64,000 nucleotides of DNA, taken from positions 1 to 64,000 of the forward strand of contig JBFWPN010000014.1 in NCBI GenBank assembly GCA_050249955.1. The letters run 5' to 3'. The translations under genes and the position numbers were made by a program. Shown piece after piece: positions 32,167 to 42,396 of the stretch; position 1 is the stretch's first letter; each line of letters starts with the position of its first letter. The notes beneath the pieces are model-generated. The model did no database searches. It saw nothing but the letters and a program-made list of their open reading frames with translations, and had not been told where the DNA came from. Source of the stretch: CAVVIG01 sp050249955 (lineage in GTDB: Bacteria; Acidobacteriota; Vicinamibacteria; Vicinamibacterales; CAVVIG01).

Positions 32167-32805
32167 ATGAAGCGACTTCTGGCAATCATGGCGCTCGCGG
32201 CGCTCGGCACGGCCGGCCTCGTGGCGCAGCAGCACGACATGGACAAGATGCAGGCGGGCGGCAGCCTGCCGGCCGGGTGGAACGTGCGCCTGGACAGCGG
32301 CAGCACCAAGCCCGAGGGGGTGAAGGTGACGCCGATGGGTGGCGGCATCCACTTCATGACCGGTCCGGCGGGCATCTATTACCGCGCCGCAGACACCAGG
32401 ACCGGGGCCTACGAGGTGCGCGCCTCGTTCAGCCAGATGGAGCCCTCGGCACACCCGGAGGCCTACGGCCTCATCATCGGCGGCTCGAACCTGGCGGCAG
32501 CCGGGCAGAAGTACACCTACTTCCTCGTGCGCCAGGACGGCAAGTTCATGATTTCGCGCCGCGACGGCGCCAAGGTGACGCCGGTGGTGCCGTGGACCGA
32601 CAATGCCGCGGTCAAGAAGACGACCGCGGCCGCCAAGGGCACCAACGTGCTCGCGATTGCCGTGTCCGCCGACAAGGTGCGCTTCCTGGTCAACGACACC
32701 GAGGTGCACGCACAGCCGGTGGCAGCGGTTGATGCCGCGGGCATTGCGGGCATGCGTGTCAACCACAACCTCAACGTCCACGTCGACGGCTTCGGCGTGA
32801 AGTGA
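32167..32805 (+). CDS. Exported concanavalin-like (family 16/DUF1080-type) domain protein
   Basis: A 212-residue protein with a signal peptide (MKRLLAIMALAALGTAGLVAQQ) and a beta-sandwich of laminin G/concanavalin type: GGIHFMTGPAGIYYRAADTRTGAYEVRASFSQME, AYGLIIGGSNLAAAGQKYTYFLVRQDGKFMI, VRFLVNDTEV and GMRVNHNLNVHVDGFGV. Such domains bind carbohydrates or act as non-catalytic modules. ATG at 32167 with GGAGAA upstream. The stop overlaps the GTG of the UPF0182 gene (GTGA), so it is coupled to it. Confidence 0.8.
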   Translation: MKRLLAIMALAALGTAGLVAQQHDMDKMQAGGSLPAGWNVRLDSGSTKPEGVKVTPMGGGIHFMTGPAGIYYRAADTRTGAYEVRASFSQMEPSAHPEAYGLIIGGSNLAAAGQKYTYFLVRQDGKFMISRRDGAKVTPVVPWTDNAAVKKTTAAAKGTNVLAIAVSADKVRFLVNDTEVHAQPVAAVDAAGIAGMRVNHNLNVHVDGFGVK

Positions 32806-35633
32806 CGACGATCGACTGGCCTCCGCCGCGCGAGCCGCGGCGGGGGGCTCGTCTCCTGCTGTTCGTTGCCGCCGCCCTGCTCCTTGTCGGGGGCGGCACG
32901 GCACTGGCCTATTACGTCGACTCCCTCTGGTTCGACTCCCTCGGCTTCGGCGAGGTGTTCTGGCGAACCCTGCGCCTGCAGGGCGGCATCTTCAGCGCCT
33001 TCACCCTCGCGACCTTCCTGCTCCTCTACGCCGCGTACTTCACGCTGCGCCCCGAGCGACTGGACCTGACGAGCGGTCCCATCCTCATCAACGGTCAGCC
33101 GCTCCGCCTTCCGGTGGAGCCGGTGCTCCGAACGATCGCCCTCGTGGCCTCGGCCTTCCTCGCCATCGTCACCGGCCTCAGCATGATGGCGCGCTGGACC
33201 ACGTTCGCGCTCTACTGGAACCAGGGCCCAGCCCCCTCGCCGGTGCTCGATCCCATCTTCGGGAGGCCGGTCACCTTCTACCTGTTCACGCTGCCGGTGT
33301 GGCAACTGGTCGCCGGCTGGCTCACCACGCTCGCGGTGATCGTCGGCGTCGCCGCGGCATTCTTCGCCATCGTCGCCGGCGGGTCGCGCGGCATCACGCG
33401 CAGCACGATGACGACCAACGCGGCCCTGCGCGGTGTGTCGGTGGCTGCGGCGTTCATCCTGCTGGCGTTCGCGGTGCAGACCTACGTGGGCCGGTTCGAT
33501 CGGCTGCTGCAGGACCACACGATCTTCGCGGGGGTCACCTACACCGATGCCCACGTGCTGGTGCCGGGGATGCTCTACGTGTCGCTCGCACTGGCCCTCG
33601 GCGCGGTGCTCTGCGGCATCAACGCCGTGGCGGCCCCGAGGCTCCGGTGGATCGGCGTGGCGCTCGTGCCGGCGGCGGTGAGCTACCTGCTCGTCACCCT
33701 GGTTGCGTCCTACGTAAGCGCCTTCGTGGTGAAGCCGAACGAGCTTGTGCGCGAGCGGCCGTTCATCACGAACAACATTGCCGCCACGCAGCAGGCCTTC
33801 GGCCTGGACAGCATCGACGAGGTGCCGTTCCCGGCCGACCCCGGCATCGAGGCGATCGACGCCGCGAACAACCAGGAGACGCTGGACAACATCCGGCTGT
33901 GGGACTGGCGTGCGCTGCAGGACACGCTGCGGCAGATCCAGGAGATCCGGACCTACTACGACTTCCCGGACATCGACATCGACAGGTACACGTTCGACGG
34001 GAAGACGCGGCAGATGATGCTCGCGGTCCGCGAGCTGAACGTCGAGCGGCTGCCGGAAAGCAGCCGCAACTGGATCAACGAGCGGCTCGTCTACACCCAT
34101 GGCTACGGGGTGACCATGAACCCCGTGAGCGGCTTCTCGCGGGAAGGCCTCCCCGACCTGCTGCTGGGCAACATGCCGGTCGAGAGCCGGATCCCCGGGC
34201 TGGAGCTGACGCGTCCGCAGGTCTACTTCGGCGAGCTCACGAACACCGACGTCTACGTGCGTACGAACCAGGAGGAGTTCGACTACCCGCAGGGCGAGAC
34301 CAACAGCTTCGTGACATACGAGGGCAGCGGCGGCATCCGCATGGGCGGGTTCTTCCGGCGCCTGCTGATTGCCCTCGACCGGGGCGACCTGACCAAGGTG
34401 CCCTTCAGCGACGACATCACCCCGGACAGCCGGCTGCTGATGCGCCGCAACATCCGCGAGCGCCTGACCACGATCGCGCCGTTCCTCACCTTCGACTCCG
34501 ACCCCTACATCGTCGTGACGAACGATGGCCGGCTGGTGTGGATGGTGGACGGGTTCACGACGTCGGACTCGTACCCGAACTCGCGGCACTACCGCGTCGG
34601 CAACCAGCGCCTGAACTACATGCGGAACAGCGTGAAGGCCACCGTCGACGCGTACGACGGCACGGTGTCGTTCTACGTGTTCGATGCGGACGACCCGATC
34701 ATCGCGGCATACCGGCGGCTCTTCCCGGAGCTGTTCAGGGACGCGTCCGACATGCCACCGACGCTGCGCGAACACGTGCGGTATCCCGAGTTGCTGCTCG
34801 AGGTGCAGGCGGCGGTCTACGGCCTGTACCACATGAAGGCGCCCGACGTGTTCTACAACCGCGAAGACCTCTGGACGGTGGCGTCCGAGGTGCGATCGAA
34901 CGACCCGAGCCAGCAGGCGTCGCAGAGCGTGGAGCCGAACTTCGTGCTGATGAAGCTGCCGGGCGAGCGCGCGCTGGAGTTCATCGGGATCATGCCGTTC
35001 ACGCCTGCGAACCGGAACAACCTGATCGGCTGGATTGCCGGGCGCAGCGACGACCCGAACTACGGCAAGGCGCTCGTCTACGACTTCCCGAAGACGCGGC
35101 TGGTGGACGGCCCGCTGCAGATCGAGGCGCGGATCGACCAGAACGCACAGCTCTCCGGGCAGCTCTCGCTGTGGAACCAGCAGGGTTCTTCCGTGCGGCG
35201 CGGCACGCTCATCACCATCCCGATCGGGCGCGGCCTGCTCTTCGCCGAACCGATCTACCTGCAGGCGCAGCGCAGCCCGATGCCCGAGCTGCGCATCGTG
35301 GTGCTCGCGCTGCAGGACCGGCTCGCATACGGACCGGACTTCCAGACGGCACTCGCCGCGCTGTTCGGCCGCGGGCCGTCCACGCTCGGTTCACCGACCA
35401 TGGCGAGCCCGGCACAGCCTGCAGCGTCACCACAGCCGGCTGCCGGAGGAGCCGCGGTACCCCAGGATGCCGCAACGCCTGCGACACCCGCGTCGGCTGA
35501 CGAGCTGATCAGGAGCGCCGCGCAGGACCTCGAGGCGTACCAGCGCCTGACCGCCGAGGGGAAGCTCGGCGAGGCGGGCCTGCGGCTCGAGTCGTTGAAG
35601 CAGAAGCTGCAGGAGCTGCAGAACCAGCGCTGA
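32802..35633 (+). CDS. UPF0182 family large membrane protein
   Basis: A 943-residue protein of the UPF0182 (COG1615) family. About seven transmembrane helices lie in the first 310 residues (LLLFVAAALLLVGGGTALAYYVDSLWFDSLGFGEVFW is shared with the family). A long extracytoplasmic domain follows (FVVKPNELVRERPFITNNIAATQQAFGLD, WVYTHGYG-like RLVYTHGYGVTMNPVSG, and TSYPNSRHYRVG-like stretches), then an Ala/Pro-rich tail with a short coiled coil. The function is unknown family-wide. The GTG start overlaps the stop of the preceding gene. Confidence 0.93.
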   Translation: MTTIDWPPPREPRRGARLLLFVAAALLLVGGGTALAYYVDSLWFDSLGFGEVFWRTLRLQGGIFSAFTLATFLLLYAAYFTLRPERLDLTSGPILINGQPLRLPVEPVLRTIALVASAFLAIVTGLSMMARWTTFALYWNQGPAPSPVLDPIFGRPVTFYLFTLPVWQLVAGWLTTLAVIVGVAAAFFAIVAGGSRGITRSTMTTNAALRGVSVAAAFILLAFAVQTYVGRFDRLLQDHTIFAGVTYTDAHVLVPGMLYVSLALALGAVLCGINAVAAPRLRWIGVALVPAAVSYLLVTLVASYVSAFVVKPNELVRERPFITNNIAATQQAFGLDSIDEVPFPADPGIEAIDAANNQETLDNIRLWDWRALQDTLRQIQEIRTYYDFPDIDIDRYTFDGKTRQMMLAVRELNVERLPESSRNWINERLVYTHGYGVTMNPVSGFSREGLPDLLLGNMPVESRIPGLELTRPQVYFGELTNTDVYVRTNQEEFDYPQGETNSFVTYEGSGGIRMGGFFRRLLIALDRGDLTKVPFSDDITPDSRLLMRRNIRERLTTIAPFLTFDSDPYIVVTNDGRLVWMVDGFTTSDSYPNSRHYRVGNQRLNYMRNSVKATVDAYDGTVSFYVFDADDPIIAAYRRLFPELFRDASDMPPTLREHVRYPELLLEVQAAVYGLYHMKAPDVFYNREDLWTVASEVRSNDPSQQASQSVEPNFVLMKLPGERALEFIGIMPFTPANRNNLIGWIAGRSDDPNYGKALVYDFPKTRLVDGPLQIEARIDQNAQLSGQLSLWNQQGSSVRRGTLITIPIGRGLLFAEPIYLQAQRSPMPELRIVVLALQDRLAYGPDFQTALAALFGRGPSTLGSPTMASPAQPAASPQPAAGGAAVPQDAATPATPASADELIRSAAQDLEAYQRLTAEGKLGEAGLRLESLKQKLQELQNQR

Positions 35634-35636
35634 CAC

Positions 35637-35664
35637 GCCGGGGCCGGCCGACGCCGACCCCGGC
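35637..35664 (+). terminator. Hairpin after the UPF0182 gene
   Basis: GCCGGGG (35637-35643) pairs with CCCCGGC (35658-35664), with a GC-rich loop able to pair further, followed by ATTTG. It probably ends the cytochrome/UPF0182 transcript; the T-tract is short. Confidence 0.5.
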
Positions 35665-35697
35665 ATTTGCACGTGCGGTCCGCCTGCGCGCGCCGGT

Positions 35698-36090
35698 CTA
35701 GCCGGCCCGCTCCGCGAAGGTGATCACGTAGCCGTCGGGATCGGCAATCGCGAACTCCTTCATGCCGTACCACTGCGTGAAGAGCGGCACGGTCACGGTG
35801 ACCCTGTCCTTCACGCCTTCGTAGTACCCCTCGATCCCCTCGACCTCGATGAACAGCGTGCCGCTGGCACCGATGGGACGCTCGGCAAGCGCCGGATACT
35901 CCTTCGCGGCCGCCGCGCGGTCGTTGAAGAAGATCTCGATCGAACCCGAGGTCACCGAGCCGAACACGAACGGTTCAGCGTCGGGCACGGTCATCCCGCG
36001 TGAGAACCCGAGCACGTCGGCATAGAAGGCGATGCTGCGCGACACGTCGGCGACGATGAGGTTGGGAGTGAGCTTGCGGAAATGCGGCAT
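35698..36090 (-). CDS. VOC-family (glyoxalase/bleomycin resistance fold) protein
   Basis: A 130-residue single VOC domain: LTPNLIVADVSRSIAFYADVLGF, IEIFFNDRAAAAKEYPAL, GTLFIEVEGIEGYYEGVKD and FAIADPDGYVITFAERAG. The paired beta-alpha-beta-beta-beta modules normally form a metal site across a dimer. Here the usual Glu ligand is present (ITFAE) but an N-terminal His ligand is not, so it may bind ligands rather than catalyse. The ATG at 36090 is preceded by GGAGAGG. Substrate unknown. Confidence 0.85.
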   Translation of the reverse strand: MPHFRKLTPNLIVADVSRSIAFYADVLGFSRGMTVPDAEPFVFGSVTSGSIEIFFNDRAAAAKEYPALAERPIGASGTLFIEVEGIEGYYEGVKDRVTVTVPLFTQWYGMKEFAIADPDGYVITFAERAG

Positions 36091-36261
36091 GGCACACCTC
36101 TCCTTCGAGGTAGTGTGCTCGCTCATGCCTGCATCCACGGTCCGGCGAGTTCGGAACGTGGGTAGGGGCCGGATACGGACGCCCCGCCAGGAACAGCAGG
36201 AAAGGTATCACGGAACCGCGAAGGCGGCGCCCCCCGTGCGGGTCGGAGCCCCGGGTCGTGC

Positions 36262-36267
36262 AAGAAT
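36262..36267 (+). promoter_or_regulatory. Candidate -10 box (AAGAAT) of the tandem FKBP gene
   Basis: AAGAAT ends 6 nt before the ATG at 36274 and no Shine-Dalgarno sequence is present, consistent with a leaderless mRNA. Confidence 0.35.
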
Positions 36268-36273
36268 GTCGTC

Positions 36274-37062
<789 letters not shown>

Positions 37063-37063
37063 C

Positions 37064-39046
37064 GTGCCGCGGCGCTACCGCTGGTCTGGTGCGGCAGCGC
37101 TCGGCGCGGTTGCCGTCGCTGTCGCCTGCAACTCGGTCCCGGGAACCTACTCGCTCGGGAACGAAGGGGCAGGCGACCCCCTCATCACGCAGGCCCTCTC
37201 CCGCTACGTCGTCGAGTTCCTGAAGCGCAATCCCACGACGAACACCTATCTCGGCGGGGCAGGGCTCGACCCGTCGCTGAAGGCGGTCGACGGCATGCTG
37301 CGCGACTACTCGCCGGAGGCGATCGCCGAGGAGGACCGCTGGCTGGCCATGACCGCGCGCGAACTGGGCGCGGTGAACGTGGGCGCACTGACCGATGCGG
37401 TGTCGATCGATCGCGACGTGGCCATCGCACAGACCCGCTTCGTGCTCCGCCAACACCAGATCCGGCACTACCAGGAACGTGCGGTCGACACCTACGTGAC
37501 CGAGCCGTTCAGGGCGGTCGACTGGCAGATTCAGGGATTCACGCCGACGGGCGAGGGCACCTACGGCACGCCGGAGGAGTGGGCGCTGCTTGTCCAGCGG
37601 CTCCGCGCCATTCCCCCGTTCCTCGCAACCGCGCAAGTGCAGCTCGAGGCGGGGGTCAAGGCGGGCCGGGTGGCCGATCGACGCATGCTCAAGCGTGACG
37701 GACTGGACACGAGCCAGGCCAACGCCACCTACTTCGCCGAGACGCTGCCTGCGCTGGCCGCGCGGCGGATTGCCGCAGGCGATGGCCGCGACCCCCTGCT
37801 CGCGGACATCCGCTCGGCAGGGAAGGCCGCGGCATCGGCGTACGGCACGTTCCGCACGTTCATCGCGAAGACCTTCTTCCTCGAGGATGGACGGACCATC
37901 AAGCCCGAGTACGCCGGCGATCGGTTCGCCCTGGGCGCGACCGAGTACGACTGGGCCGTGTCCAACAACTTCCACCTCGAGATCTCGTCGCGTCAGCTCT
38001 ACGACGAGTCGTGGCCGATCGTCGAGGCCACGCGCAAGGAGATGGTCGATCTTGCGCGCCGGATCGGGCAGCAGAAGGGATGGCCGCTGCCGGCTGATGG
38101 CCAGGCCGCCGTCCGTGCCGTCTTCGATCAGCTCTCGAAGGACTCCCCGCGCTCGGACGCCGAGATGGTGGCGTGGTACGGCGAGGCTGCGTTCCGGCTC
38201 GTCGACTTCGCGAAGAAGACCGGCCTCTTCGACGTCCCGGACGACTACAAGCTGGAGGTAGTGGAGACGCCTCCGCCGCTGCGCGCCTCGATTGATGGCG
38301 CAGCCTACTACCCGGCGCCTCCGTTCAAGCAGACCGGCGTCGGCCGCTACTACGTCACGCCCACTGGCAACGACCCGGCTGCGCTCCAGGCGAACAACCG
38401 CGCGGCACTCGCCGATCTCTCCGCGCACGAGGGGTTCCCCGGTCACGACTGGTACTACAAGGTGCTCACCCAGTCGCGCGCCGCGATCTCGCCCGTCCGC
38501 TGGCTGACGCCCGGCGCGGTCGAGGACTCGTCCTCGATGTGGGAAGACTCCATGGCGGCCGAAGGCTGGGGCCTCTACGCCGAGGCGCTCATGGCCGAAC
38601 CGCAGGCGGGCGCGCCGAACGGCTTCTACGCGCCCGAGGAGCGGCTCTACCAGCTCCAGGGCAAGCTGTATCGGGATCTCCGCGTCCGCATCGACACCGG
38701 CATCCACACCGGCATGTTCGGCTACGACGATGCCGTGACGCTGTTTTCGGAGGTGGTGGACTTCCTGCCGGGTGCCTGCGACAGCGCCGGCCGCGCGTCC
38801 AGCGCCGCGAAACGCGCGAGCTGCGAGTCGGCCGAGCGGGCCATCTTCCGGTACTCGAAGTGGCCCACCCAGGCGATCACCTATCGGCTTGGGAAGGATG
38901 CGATTTACGAGCTCCGGTCCGAGCTGACCACGCGGCTCGGCAGCCGGTTCTCGCTGAAGGCGTTCCACCTGGCGTTCATCCGTCAGGGGACGATTCCGCC
39001 GGGCTATTTCAGGAACGCCCTCATCAAGGAACTGGACCCGCGCTAG
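37064..39046 (+). CDS. DUF885 lipoprotein, putative metallopeptidase
   Basis: A 660-residue DUF885 protein. The N-terminus has a lipobox-like site (GAVAVAVACNS), so it is a likely lipoprotein. The core carries the family's metal-binding motif HEGFPGHDWYY (HExxxGH type) near residue 455, followed by WEDSMAAEGWGLYAEAL with the Glu expected as the third ligand. The C-terminal half is helical. The family is related to M3/M32-like peptidases and is thought to cleave peptides. GTG start, one base after the FKBP gene, so probably cotranscribed. Its stop overlaps the end of the convergent DUF349 gene by 4 nt. Confidence 0.87.
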   Translation: MPRRYRWSGAAALGAVAVAVACNSVPGTYSLGNEGAGDPLITQALSRYVVEFLKRNPTTNTYLGGAGLDPSLKAVDGMLRDYSPEAIAEEDRWLAMTARELGAVNVGALTDAVSIDRDVAIAQTRFVLRQHQIRHYQERAVDTYVTEPFRAVDWQIQGFTPTGEGTYGTPEEWALLVQRLRAIPPFLATAQVQLEAGVKAGRVADRRMLKRDGLDTSQANATYFAETLPALAARRIAAGDGRDPLLADIRSAGKAAASAYGTFRTFIAKTFFLEDGRTIKPEYAGDRFALGATEYDWAVSNNFHLEISSRQLYDESWPIVEATRKEMVDLARRIGQQKGWPLPADGQAAVRAVFDQLSKDSPRSDAEMVAWYGEAAFRLVDFAKKTGLFDVPDDYKLEVVETPPPLRASIDGAAYYPAPPFKQTGVGRYYVTPTGNDPAALQANNRAALADLSAHEGFPGHDWYYKVLTQSRAAISPVRWLTPGAVEDSSSMWEDSMAAEGWGLYAEALMAEPQAGAPNGFYAPEERLYQLQGKLYRDLRVRIDTGIHTGMFGYDDAVTLFSEVVDFLPGACDSAGRASSAAKRASCESAERAIFRYSKWPTQAITYRLGKDAIYELRSELTTRLGSRFSLKAFHLAFIRQGTIPPGYFRNALIKELDPR

Positions 39047-41682
39047 GCGTTCTTCTTCGCGAGACGGTCGCTGATGCGGCGGACCGCTCGCTGGAACCGG
39101 TCGGACAGGGCCTTCCGGGCCTCGTCTGGCACGACCCCGATGCGGGTGAACGCAGACTGCGCCTGGCGCAGTTCGTCCTGCGCGGCCCTGAACCGGCTGT
39201 CATCGTCGGCGCGGCCACCGATGGTGTTGGCCGCGAGGGCTTCCTTCAACATGGCCGCGAGCCGCGTGGTGGGCGAGACGGCCGATTCGACGGCCGCCGG
39301 TTTGCCGGACAGCGACTCGGCCAGTGCCTCCACCCTGGCGACCAGCGCGTCCATCTTGCGGCGATTCGACTCGGGGTCCATGTCGGAGCCACCGAACACC
39401 GCCGGCCAGCGGGTCACGACGTGGCCGAAGGCGAGGGTGAAGCGCTGATCCAGGGCGCGCGCCCGCTCCGGATCGACGCCACGAGCGGCCACCTCGTTCT
39501 GCCACCGTGAGCGGAGCGCCCGCGCCGTGGACAGGAGGTCGGCTGGCGGTTCGCTGCCCTCTGGGAGGGCACCAATCGCCTCGACCTCCGCGCAGATGGC
39601 CTCGCGGGCGGCAGCGCGCTCGGCCCGGGCGGTGTCGTGGCGCTGGGTGTAGCGCGTGAAGAACGTGTCGCACGCGGCGCGGAACCGCTGCCAGACGACC
39701 TCGGACCGCGACTTCTTCACCGGACCGATCGTCTTCCACTCGGCCTGCAGCTGGCGGATCTCGCCGGCCGTCTTGTCCCAGTCCGAGCTGTTGGCGAGCG
39801 CCTCGGCCTTCTCGCAGAGCGCTTCCTTGCGCGCCAGGTTCTCGGCCCAGCCGGTCTTGCGCTCCGAGAGATCCTGGTGCCGCCGGGTGAAGAAACGGTC
39901 GCAGGCGCTGCGGAAGCGTTCCCAGATCGCCTTCTCGCGCCCGCGGGACACGGGACCGATCGTCTTCCACTCGGCCTGGAGCGCCTTCAGCGCATCGGCG
40001 GTCTTGATCCAGTCGGTCGAGTCGGACAGAGCCTCGGCCTGCTCGCAGAGCACCGTCTTCTTTGCAAGGTTCTCGGCACGCTCGGCCGCCTGCGCGGCGA
40101 AGTGCGCCTCGCACCGGGCCCACACCTCGTCATGCGCCGCCTTGAAGCGGCGCCAGAGCGCGTCAGCCTGCGCGCGCGGCACGTCGGCGGCCGCCCGCCA
40201 CTGCTCCTGGAACTCGCGCACCTGGCGCGCGGCGGCATCGAGGTCGTCCGCGGTCTTGAGCGCCTCCATCCTGGCGCAGAGCTGTTCCTGGATGGCCACG
40301 TTGGCGAAGCGCTTCCAGTCGTCGGCTTCGCGCAGTTCCTGCACCTTCGGGGTGAGCGCGGCCTGCACGGCCTTCAGCCGCGTCATCACATCCTCGAAGT
40401 CCTGCTTCGAGGGGAGCGGCGGCATCGAGCCGAAGGCGGCCTTCACGTCCTTCAGCGCCCGGTCGGCCGCCTTCAGCGTGATGTCCGGCTTGGCAGCCAG
40501 CGGTTCGACCCGGCTGAGCAGCCCGTGGAGGCGGGCAAGCGCCTCCTTGCGGTTCTTCGCGTCCTCCTCGCGCGCCTCGGCGTCGCGGGCAGCCAGGCGC
40601 GACGAGGCCTCGGTGTAACGGGCCAGGAGTTCCGGGGCGACCTCCAGCCCGAGGGCCATGTCGCTCCACTCGCGGCGGACCACGCTGAATCGCTTGCGGG
40701 CGGACGGGAGATTCTCGTCGGCCACGGCGACCTCGGCCTCGGCCGCGAGTTCCACCAACCGCGCGGCGCGGCGTTCGCGTTCGCGCTCGAGTGCGGCCTG
40801 CGCCTCGGCTTCGCGTGCCTCGCGTGCGGCCCGGGCCTCTTCGGTCTCGGGCTCCGCCGGGGCGGTCGGCTCAGCGTCGGGCTGCTCCCCGGCGCCGGTG
40901 GCGAGCCGCGCGAGCGGGTCGCCGTGCGGGGCGGTGAGCACCTCCTCTCCGGAGGCCTCCACCAGCGACGTGGCAGCCGCCGCCTCGATGGCCGCGGCCG
41001 CGGCAGCCTCGGCGGCCTCGCGCGCCGCCTGCTCCTCGGCCTCGCGGACGATGGACCTGGCGCGCTTCACCGCGCTCTTGTTGCGTCCGCGGGCGATCAC
41101 CTGATCGAGTTCGGCCCTGTCGGTGATGAGATCGAGCGCGGCGAGGGCCGTGTCCTTGAAGTCGCTGTTGAGCGCGATGGCCAGCAGTTCGTCGTGCGCG
41201 CCCTGGTCGCGGACCGTGTTGAAGGCGCTCATGCGGATCGACTCGACCGCGGCGTGGCGGGCAATGGACCCGAACGCATGCAGGTCGGTGACACGGGTGA
41301 GCGCGCGGGCAGCAGCCGACTCACGCGTCGCGGTCTTCGCGATCAGCGCCAGTGCCTTGGGATCGGTCAGGCCATCGATTGCGTGCAGGCTCTCGGCCTC
41401 GCCCACTTCCTCGAACGCCTCGAGCGCAATGTCGCGGAGCATCGCGTGCGCCTTGTCGCGAACCGCCTCGTCGCGATCGTCGCGGGCGATGCCGGCGAGC
41501 GCGAGGGGGTCCATCAGCTTGGCCACGGCGGCCTTGCGCACCCGGGGGTCCTCGTCTTCACGGGCGGCCGCCGCGATGGCCTCCTTCTCCGACAGCGGCA
41601 GTTCCTCGACGAACTGCAGGCGGACGGCCGGGTCGGAGTGTTTGTCGCGGGACTGGGCGCGGAAGCGATCGAGCAGTGTCAT
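39043..41682 (-). CDS. DUF349 protein with N-terminal HEAT-like repeats
   Basis: An 879-residue, mostly helical protein. The first 220 residues are HEAT-like repeats (DPAVRLQFVEELPLSEKEAI, DEDPRVRKAAVAKLMDPLAL). An Ala/Glu-rich coiled coil follows (about 215-330). From about 370 come repeated DUF349 units of about 75 residues, recognisable by WK.IGPV....E..W.RF..A.D.FF.R (for example AEWKTIGPVSRGREKAIWERFRSACDRFF, then AEWKTIGPVKKSRSEVVWQRF). No enzymatic motif is seen. Family role unknown, possibly a cytoplasmic scaffold. ATG at 41682. Confidence 0.88.
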   Translation of the reverse strand: MTLLDRFRAQSRDKHSDPAVRLQFVEELPLSEKEAIAAAAREDEDPRVRKAAVAKLMDPLALAGIARDDRDEAVRDKAHAMLRDIALEAFEEVGEAESLHAIDGLTDPKALALIAKTATRESAAARALTRVTDLHAFGSIARHAAVESIRMSAFNTVRDQGAHDELLAIALNSDFKDTALAALDLITDRAELDQVIARGRNKSAVKRARSIVREAEEQAAREAAEAAAAAAIEAAAATSLVEASGEEVLTAPHGDPLARLATGAGEQPDAEPTAPAEPETEEARAAREAREAEAQAALERERERRAARLVELAAEAEVAVADENLPSARKRFSVVRREWSDMALGLEVAPELLARYTEASSRLAARDAEAREEDAKNRKEALARLHGLLSRVEPLAAKPDITLKAADRALKDVKAAFGSMPPLPSKQDFEDVMTRLKAVQAALTPKVQELREADDWKRFANVAIQEQLCARMEALKTADDLDAAARQVREFQEQWRAAADVPRAQADALWRRFKAAHDEVWARCEAHFAAQAAERAENLAKKTVLCEQAEALSDSTDWIKTADALKALQAEWKTIGPVSRGREKAIWERFRSACDRFFTRRHQDLSERKTGWAENLARKEALCEKAEALANSSDWDKTAGEIRQLQAEWKTIGPVKKSRSEVVWQRFRAACDTFFTRYTQRHDTARAERAAAREAICAEVEAIGALPEGSEPPADLLSTARALRSRWQNEVAARGVDPERARALDQRFTLAFGHVVTRWPAVFGGSDMDPESNRRKMDALVARVEALAESLSGKPAAVESAVSPTTRLAAMLKEALAANTIGGRADDDSRFRAAQDELRQAQSAFTRIGVVPDEARKALSDRFQRAVRRISDRLAKKNA

Positions 41683-41731
41683 TTGAATCTCCAGCCTGGC
41701 CGCGAGGCCAGCTTGTGAGGGGCGGACCCGT

Positions 41732-42283
41732 TCAGGACCGCCGCGAAACTCCGAATCGTTCGAGGGCCACCATGATGTCGGCCCCATGACTGAAGGCGCG
41801 GACCTGTCGATCCACCTGAAGGATGCGACCGTCCGGCCCGACATACACCGTCCACCGGCTGGGCAGGCCGAGCGGTCCGAGCACGCCGTAGGCCCTGGCA
41901 ACCACCTTGTCGGGATCGCTCAGGATCGGGAACTCGACGCCGGTGGCCGCCGCGAACGCCCGGTTCACATCCACCGTGTCGCAGCTGGCGGCGAAGATCG
42001 CCGCGTCGAACCCGCCAAGCGCGGCCTTCGAAAGGCCGAGCGACCGACACTCTGCCGTGCACCCGGCCGTAAATGCCTTGGGGAACCAGGCCACCACCAC
42101 GACCCTGCCCTGCAGGTCCCGCAGGCGATAGGTTCGCCCGTCCGAGGCCGCGAGGGTGAAGTCGGGCGCCGCATCGCCTGGCTGCAGTTCCGCGCGTGGC
42201 CCCTGTCGATCGGGACTGAGCAGGCTGGAGAGTGCCGTACGGAGCGCCGACATCACCGCGCTCGCCTGGCGCCACGCGTTCAC
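41732..42283 (-). CDS. Peroxiredoxin of the AhpC/TSA-BCP group
   Basis: A 183-residue thioredoxin-fold peroxidase. The segment LQPGDAAPDFTLAASDGRTYRLRDLQGRVVVVAWFPKAFTAGCTAECRSL contains the peroxidatic Cys in AGCTAEC (CxxxC, as in atypical 2-Cys BCP/PrxQ). It is followed by DTVDVNRAFAAATGVEFPILSDPDKVVARAYGVLG. It reduces hydroperoxides using thioredoxin-type donors. The GTG at 42283 is preceded by an AGGAGGAAT ribosome-binding site, which decides it over the longer open frame. Confidence 0.92.
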   Translation of the reverse strand: MNAWRQASAVMSALRTALSSLLSPDRQGPRAELQPGDAAPDFTLAASDGRTYRLRDLQGRVVVVAWFPKAFTAGCTAECRSLGLSKAALGGFDAAIFAASCDTVDVNRAFAAATGVEFPILSDPDKVVARAYGVLGPLGLPSRWTVYVGPDGRILQVDRQVRAFSHGADIMVALERFGVSRRS

Positions 42284-42396
42284 GATTCCTCCTGCCCGGA
42301 GTGCCCCGGCACTCCCCTGCATTCTACGCACAACAAACCAAGCCCATCGGGTACTCTCGTTGCAAAGTCCTGCAGCGAATGACCGATAGTCCAAAA

